From: DASYYE01 sp035946955
GTDB lineage: Bacteria > Actinomycetota > Actinomycetes > Streptosporangiales > Streptosporangiaceae
Direction: 5' to 3'
DNA length: 7,944 bases
NCBI GenBank assembly: GCA_035946955.1
Contig: DASYYE010000334.1
Location: forward strand, 1 to 7,944
This document shows positions 5,157 through 7,944 of this stretch, piece by piece. Under the pieces are notes generated by a model. It did not search any database, was not told where the DNA came from, and saw only the letters and a list, made by a program, of their open reading frames with translations. Each line of letters starts with the position of its first letter. Within the stretch, counting starts at the first letter, position 1. The position numbers and the translations under genes were made by a program.

Positions 5157-6875
5157 TTACGCGGTGCGACCCGCGGTCAGGTGGCGGGCGAGGTGGGGTG
5201 GTGTCCGGGTCGGTTTTTCCTTGTAGACAAATGCACGCCGCAACTTCGGGTAGGGCTCGCCGGGGCTGGAGAAGTTTCGCCGCATAGTGGCTAGTTCGGC
5301 GGCCCGGTAGGCGGCCAGTGGCTGGTGCTGTTCTGTTTCGGCGAGTTGACGCGCCTTGGCGGCCAACTGGGCGCGGTAGCCGGGACCGCCGGCCAATTGC
5401 CTGGCCAGGGCAGCCGTCTCCGCACGGAATTCGGTGGTGCTGCCGGGGATTACCTTGTCGATCAGGCCGCATCCCAGGGCCGACGCGGGGGTGACCGGAA
5501 GGCACGCGCCAGTGAGGCGGGCCGCCTCCTCGGCACCGACGCGGCGGGGCAGGGTGTATGTCCAGTACTCCGAGCCGTGCAGCCCCATCAGCTTGTAGTG
5601 CGGATTGAGGACGGCACCGGCCCGGCACCAGATCTGGTCGGCAGCAAGGGCGAGCATCAGCCCTCCGGCGGCGGCGTTACCGGCGAGCGCGGCCACCGTG
5701 AGCTTCCCAGTGGTGGTCAAGATCGCCTCCACCAGGTCGTCGGTGGCGTTGATGTTGCGCCACGATTCGGCCGCCGGGTTGGCAGCGGCCTCGATCACGT
5801 TCAGGTGGATGCCGTTGCTGAAGAAGTCCCGGGGCCCGCCGAGCACGATCACCTTCACCGGGCGGCACTGGGCGTGCTGGTAGGCAGCGAGCAGGCGGCG
5901 GCACTGGCCGGTGCTCATGGCACCGCCGGGGAAAGAGAATTCCAGGTAGCCCACCTCGCCGTCCTCCCAGTAGCTGATCTCCTGGTAGGTGCGCGCGCCT
6001 GGGTGCGGCGCCAGCGGTGCCTGGACTTCAGGCACGCCAGCCAGGGATCCGCGCAGCGCGAGCGCGGCCGGCAGCTTGAAGGTCCGCGGGCCTCCAGGCG
6101 CCGGTCGCGGGCGCGCCTGCGGGATCCAGACCGCGCCGTCGGCGGTGGCCCGGCAGACTGCGCCATTCCGCTGCGCGATGATCGTCCCGGGCTCACCCCG
6201 GAGGTGACCCTCCTCGTAGCCGCCAGTCAGGAAGTACTCACTGCCGCCGATCACATCCAGTACACCCGGGGCCGAGTCGGCCGCTCGCAGCTTCGATACC
6301 ACCGACGCCGTGGACTCGGCGGGCCAGTCGATCCTGCGGTCGGCCTGCCGGCACAGCGGTCGGGCTCGCCCGGTCACGCCCGGGCGGGTGTAGTCCAGCG
6401 GCTCAGGCCGGTAGTTGCCGCCCTCGAACCGCGCCACCGCCAGCAGGACCGCCGCCAGCGCGGCGTCGGCGACTTCGGTGCGGTACAGCGAACTCTTCGA
6501 GCAAGCCAGCGGCACCGGGAACGCCACACTCGCCCAGATGTCACCGGCGTCCATCTCGGCGTTCGCCTGCAACACGGTGACCCCCCACCCACGGACGCCA
6601 TCCATGATCGCCCAGTCCAGCGAGGACGGGCCACGGTCGCCGCGGGGCCCGGGATGGACGATGAAACACGGCCACGCCGACCAGATATCGGCAGGGATCG
6701 CGGTGGTCAGCATCGGCGCGATCACCAGGTCCGGTGCATGGCGGCCGACGGCCTCCCGCATCACCTCATCCCCCAGCGCCAACTCCACCGCGACCTGGTA
6801 ACCGAGGTCAGCGAGTTCCGCGTGGACCCGCTGGGTCAAACTGTTGTACGCACTCGACAAGAGCAAGATCCGCAT
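5157..6875 (-). CDS. hoxX: HoxX-type [NiFe]-hydrogenase maturation protein
   Basis: This 572-residue two-domain protein matches HoxX. In characterised homologues, HoxX takes the formyl group of N10-formyl-tetrahydrofolate and releases CO, the ligand of the hydrogenase Fe(CN)2CO centre, by a formyl-CoA route. Residues 1-about 170 are formyltransferase-like, with MRILLLSSAYNSLTQRVHAEL at the start, HPGPRGDRGPSSLDWAI (H74) and MDAGDIWA (D109). Residues about 300-500 are crotonase-like, with oxyanion-hole segments GGPRDFFSNGIHLN and AGNAAAGG, then VLNPHYKLMGLHGSEYWTY and LPRRVG. The frame extends to 6953, but ATG 6875 is chosen because family members begin MRILxL. Only a weak GGGGA (6881-6885) precedes it. 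The asparagine two residues before the histidine in formyltransferases is not visible here (the segment reads FIVHPG). No hydrogenase structural or hyp genes are in the window. The C-terminus (to TAA 5157) ends in a basic tail, and the length is normal. Confidence 0.9.
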   Translation of the reverse strand: MRILLLSSAYNSLTQRVHAELADLGYQVAVELALGDEVMREAVGRHAPDLVIAPMLTTAIPADIWSAWPCFIVHPGPRGDRGPSSLDWAIMDGVRGWGVTVLQANAEMDAGDIWASVAFPVPLACSKSSLYRTEVADAALAAVLLAVARFEGGNYRPEPLDYTRPGVTGRARPLCRQADRRIDWPAESTASVVSKLRAADSAPGVLDVIGGSEYFLTGGYEEGHLRGEPGTIIAQRNGAVCRATADGAVWIPQARPRPAPGGPRTFKLPAALALRGSLAGVPEVQAPLAPHPGARTYQEISYWEDGEVGYLEFSFPGGAMSTGQCRRLLAAYQHAQCRPVKVIVLGGPRDFFSNGIHLNVIEAAANPAAESWRNINATDDLVEAILTTTGKLTVAALAGNAAAGGLMLALAADQIWCRAGAVLNPHYKLMGLHGSEYWTYTLPRRVGAEEAARLTGACLPVTPASALGCGLIDKVIPGSTTEFRAETAALARQLAGGPGYRAQLAAKARQLAETEQHQPLAAYRAAELATMRRNFSSPGEPYPKLRRAFVYKEKPTRTPPHLARHLTAGRTA

Positions 6876-6895
6876 CCGGTTCCCCGTCCCCGTAT

Positions 6896-6911
6896 CGCCA
6901 CGCTTGTGGCG
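6896..6911. repeat. Inverted repeat in the hoxX leader
   Basis: CGCCAC (6896-6901), GCTT, then GTGGCG (6906-6911) form a perfect 6-bp stem with a 4-base loop ending 20 bases upstream of the hoxX ATG at 6875. As RNA it could form a tight leader hairpin; as DNA it could be an operator. It also partly encodes the rejected N-terminal extension of the hoxX frame. Confidence 0.4.
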
Positions 6912-7048
6912 CAAGCCGGCCAGCGCCACTATGACCCCGACCCCGTGTGACACCCGCGGCTCGGCTCCCGCGGCCCCGCCTGATCAGAGGTGGCACCCGC
7001 GCACCTGATACACCAGGACCGGCTGTGGCAGATGAGGCTGGCACTGGC

Positions 7049-7061
7049 GACCTGCCAGGTC
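7049..7061. promoter_or_regulatory. 13-bp palindrome, possible operator
   Basis: GACCTG (7049-7054), a central C, then CAGGTC (7056-7061) are perfectly symmetric. It lies between the two divergent genes, 23 bases from the phased repeat array. A dimeric repressor site is possible, but the length is too short to exclude chance. Confidence 0.35.
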
Positions 7062-7083
7062 CGCCCTTACAGGGATCGCCGGT

Positions 7084-7127
7084 GACGCGGTGTCGGGGTG
7101 ATGTAGGGGCGATGTCCCAGCGTTGTC
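7084..7127. promoter_or_regulatory. Four 11-bp phased direct repeats, OmpR-fold operator candidate
   Basis: The units are GACGCGGTGTC (7084), GGGGTGATGTA (7095), GGGGCGATGTC (7106) and CCAGCGTTGTC (7117), contiguous and exactly 11 bases apart. Columns 4, 6, 8, 9 and 10 are invariant (G, G, T, G, T) and column 11 is C in three of four. On the other strand the core reads GACANCRC. Heptamer repeats with 4-base spacers, i.e. an 11-bp period, are the layout bound by OmpR-type winged-helix regulators such as PhoP (PHO boxes) and SARP activators (DnrI, ActII-ORF4). The array ends 78 bases before the HAF gene ATG and lies about 210 bases before hoxX, so the target gene is uncertain. Confidence 0.5.
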
Positions 7128-7205
7128 CCTGGGGTTTGAACGCGCCGGAACGCACGATCGAGAGGCACCTGCAGGCCGTTTAGCGGACCAAGAAAGGAAA
7201 CCGCA

Positions 7206-7944
7206 ATGGACCGCCTCTCTGCTCGGAGCATTCGCCGCTCGGCGAGTGCGATCGTGCTGGCCGCCACCGCTGGCGCCAGTGCGTTCGCGCTGCTCCCAGC
7301 CGCGGCACACGCCGCCGCTGCCGCACGCCCTGGCACCCACCACGCCAAGGCGTCACCTGGTTATGTGTTCCAGACACTCGACGACCCGGCCGACCCGGCC
7401 TTCAACCAGCTCCTCGGGATCAACGTCAGGGGAGTCATCTCCGGCTACTTCGGCAGCGGCGCCACTGGCCACCCGAACAAGGGTTACCTGCTCAACCCCC
7501 CGTACACCTCCTCCAGCTATGTGAACGAGAACTTCCCCGGCTCGGTACAGACCCAGGTCACCGGGCTGAACAACAAGGGGGACACGTGCGGGTTCTGGGT
7601 TGACGGCCACGGGAACAACCGCGACTTCGTCGAATGGAACGGCGTGTTCGCGTCGTACCACGACCCCAGCACGCCCAATACACCTGGGTCGGTGAACCAG
7701 TTGCTCGGTATCAACGACGCGGGCACCGCGGTCGGGTTCTACAACGACGCGGCGGGGCACTCTCACGCCATCACGCTGAACCAGGCGACCGGCAAGTTCA
7801 CCCCGCTGAAAGTTCCGGGGACCAGCAAGGTGGCCACCGGCATCACCGACCAGGGCGCCATCGTCGGCTTCGGCACCAATGCCGCGGGGGTCACCTCCAG
7901 CTGGCTGCTTGCCAATGGCCACCTGACCGGCTTCCAGTTCCCCG
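7206..7944 (+). CDS. Exported HAF-repeat protein, 5' part only
   Basis: The frame opens at ATG 7206, with AAAGGAA at 7193-7199 at good distance, and has no stop before the window end, so 246 codons are visible. A Sec-type signal peptide has basic residues (R3, R7, R10, R11), a hydrophobic core at about 13-34 and a likely cleavage after AAAHA (residue 36). The mature protein has repeated G-I/L-N-x-x-G-x-x-x-G-aromatic units: GINVRGVISGYF (from 71), GLNNKGDTCGFW (from 120), GINDAGTAVGFY (from 168) and GITDQGAIVGFG (from 212). They are spaced 49, 48 and 44 residues, and units 1 and 3 share NQLLGIN. This is the pattern of HAF-type extracellular repeats, probably beta-propeller-like blades. No enzymatic motif is visible and the role is unknown. 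It is divergent from hoxX, and the phased repeats at 7084-7127 may control it. Confidence 0.82.
   Translation, partial: MDRLSARSIRRSASAIVLAATAGASAFALLPAAAHAAAAARPGTHHAKASPGYVFQTLDDPADPAFNQLLGINVRGVISGYFGSGATGHPNKGYLLNPPYTSSSYVNENFPGSVQTQVTGLNNKGDTCGFWVDGHGNNRDFVEWNGVFASYHDPSTPNTPGSVNQLLGINDAGTAVGFYNDAAGHSHAITLNQATGKFTPLKVPGTSKVATGITDQGAIVGFGTNAAGVTSSWLLANGHLTGFQFP

Larger units (their letters stand above)
6876..7205. other. 330-base divergent intergenic region hoxX / HAF gene
   Basis: No convincing gene lies here. It holds the inverted repeat at 6896-6911, an 8-base direct repeat CCCGCGGC at 6953-6960 and 6967-6974, a 13-bp near-perfect palindrome at 7049-7061, an 11-bp-phased repeat array at 7084-7127, and the ribosome-binding site AAAGGAA (7193-7199) of the next gene. 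No clear housekeeping -35/-10 pair was found in either direction. TTGTCC at 7123-7128 is a possible -35 but has no good -10 partner. Confidence 0.6.

Noticed and set aside
5325..6950. A 541-codon open frame on the plus strand opposite hoxX
   Set aside because: It is antisense to a clear full-length HoxX, its translation is rich in R, G, Q and H without recognisable domains, and long antisense frames are expected in GC-rich DNA.
6876..6953. N-terminal extension of hoxX from 6953
   Set aside because: HoxX proteins begin at the MRILxL segment. The 26 extra residues show no family similarity and include the leader inverted repeat.
7129..7183. End of a plus-strand frame reading APERTIERHLQAV, resembling the recognition helix of a LuxR-type HTH
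   Set aside because: The resemblance covers only about a dozen residues. The upstream residues in the frame show none of the rest of the domain, and the stretch overlaps the HAF gene leader. Chance similarity is more likely than a gene remnant.
7353..7922. 189-codon minus-strand frame opposite the HAF-repeat gene
   Set aside because: It is antisense to a gene with a good ribosome-binding site, signal peptide and clear repeats, and its composition is typical of a shadow frame.

Overview
The window is very GC-rich, with dense G/C-ending codons, Tat and Sec export signals and a SigK/RskA pair. This points to an actinomycete (Actinomycetota). I cannot name the genus from the sequence alone. No rRNA, tRNA, CRISPR array, insertion sequence or phage gene was seen.

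Region 1 (1-1920, + strand): the 3' end of a secreted-type protein of unknown function and a strong hairpin come first. They are followed by an overlapping sigK-rskA pair, an extracytoplasmic-function sigma factor and its membrane-anchored zinc-motif anti-sigma factor.

Region 2 (1921-4107, - strand): three genes point back at rskA. In transcription order they encode a small Tat-exported protein, a DUF4331 protein and a small conserved actinobacterial protein whose stop codon directly abuts that of rskA. A 13-base match (GACCCATCCGATC), with a CGAAG block at the same distance downstream, lies before both sigK and this three-gene unit. The simplest reading is that SigK drives its own operon and the facing operon, so 480-4210 would be one sigma-factor-controlled locus.

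Region 3 (4389-5059, + strand): a single secreted protein of unknown function, compositionally less GC-rich than its neighbours, with its own good ribosome-binding site and a textbook intrinsic terminator.

Region 4 (5157-6875, - strand): a full-length HoxX-type protein (formyltransferase-like plus crotonase-like domains) linked in other bacteria to making the CO ligand of [NiFe] hydrogenase. No hydrogenase gene is visible in the window.

Region 5 (6876-7944): a 330-base divergent intergenic region carries an 11-bp-phased direct-repeat array typical of OmpR-fold (PhoP- or SARP-like) operators, and small inverted repeats. It is followed by the first 246 codons of an exported HAF-repeat protein that runs off the window end.
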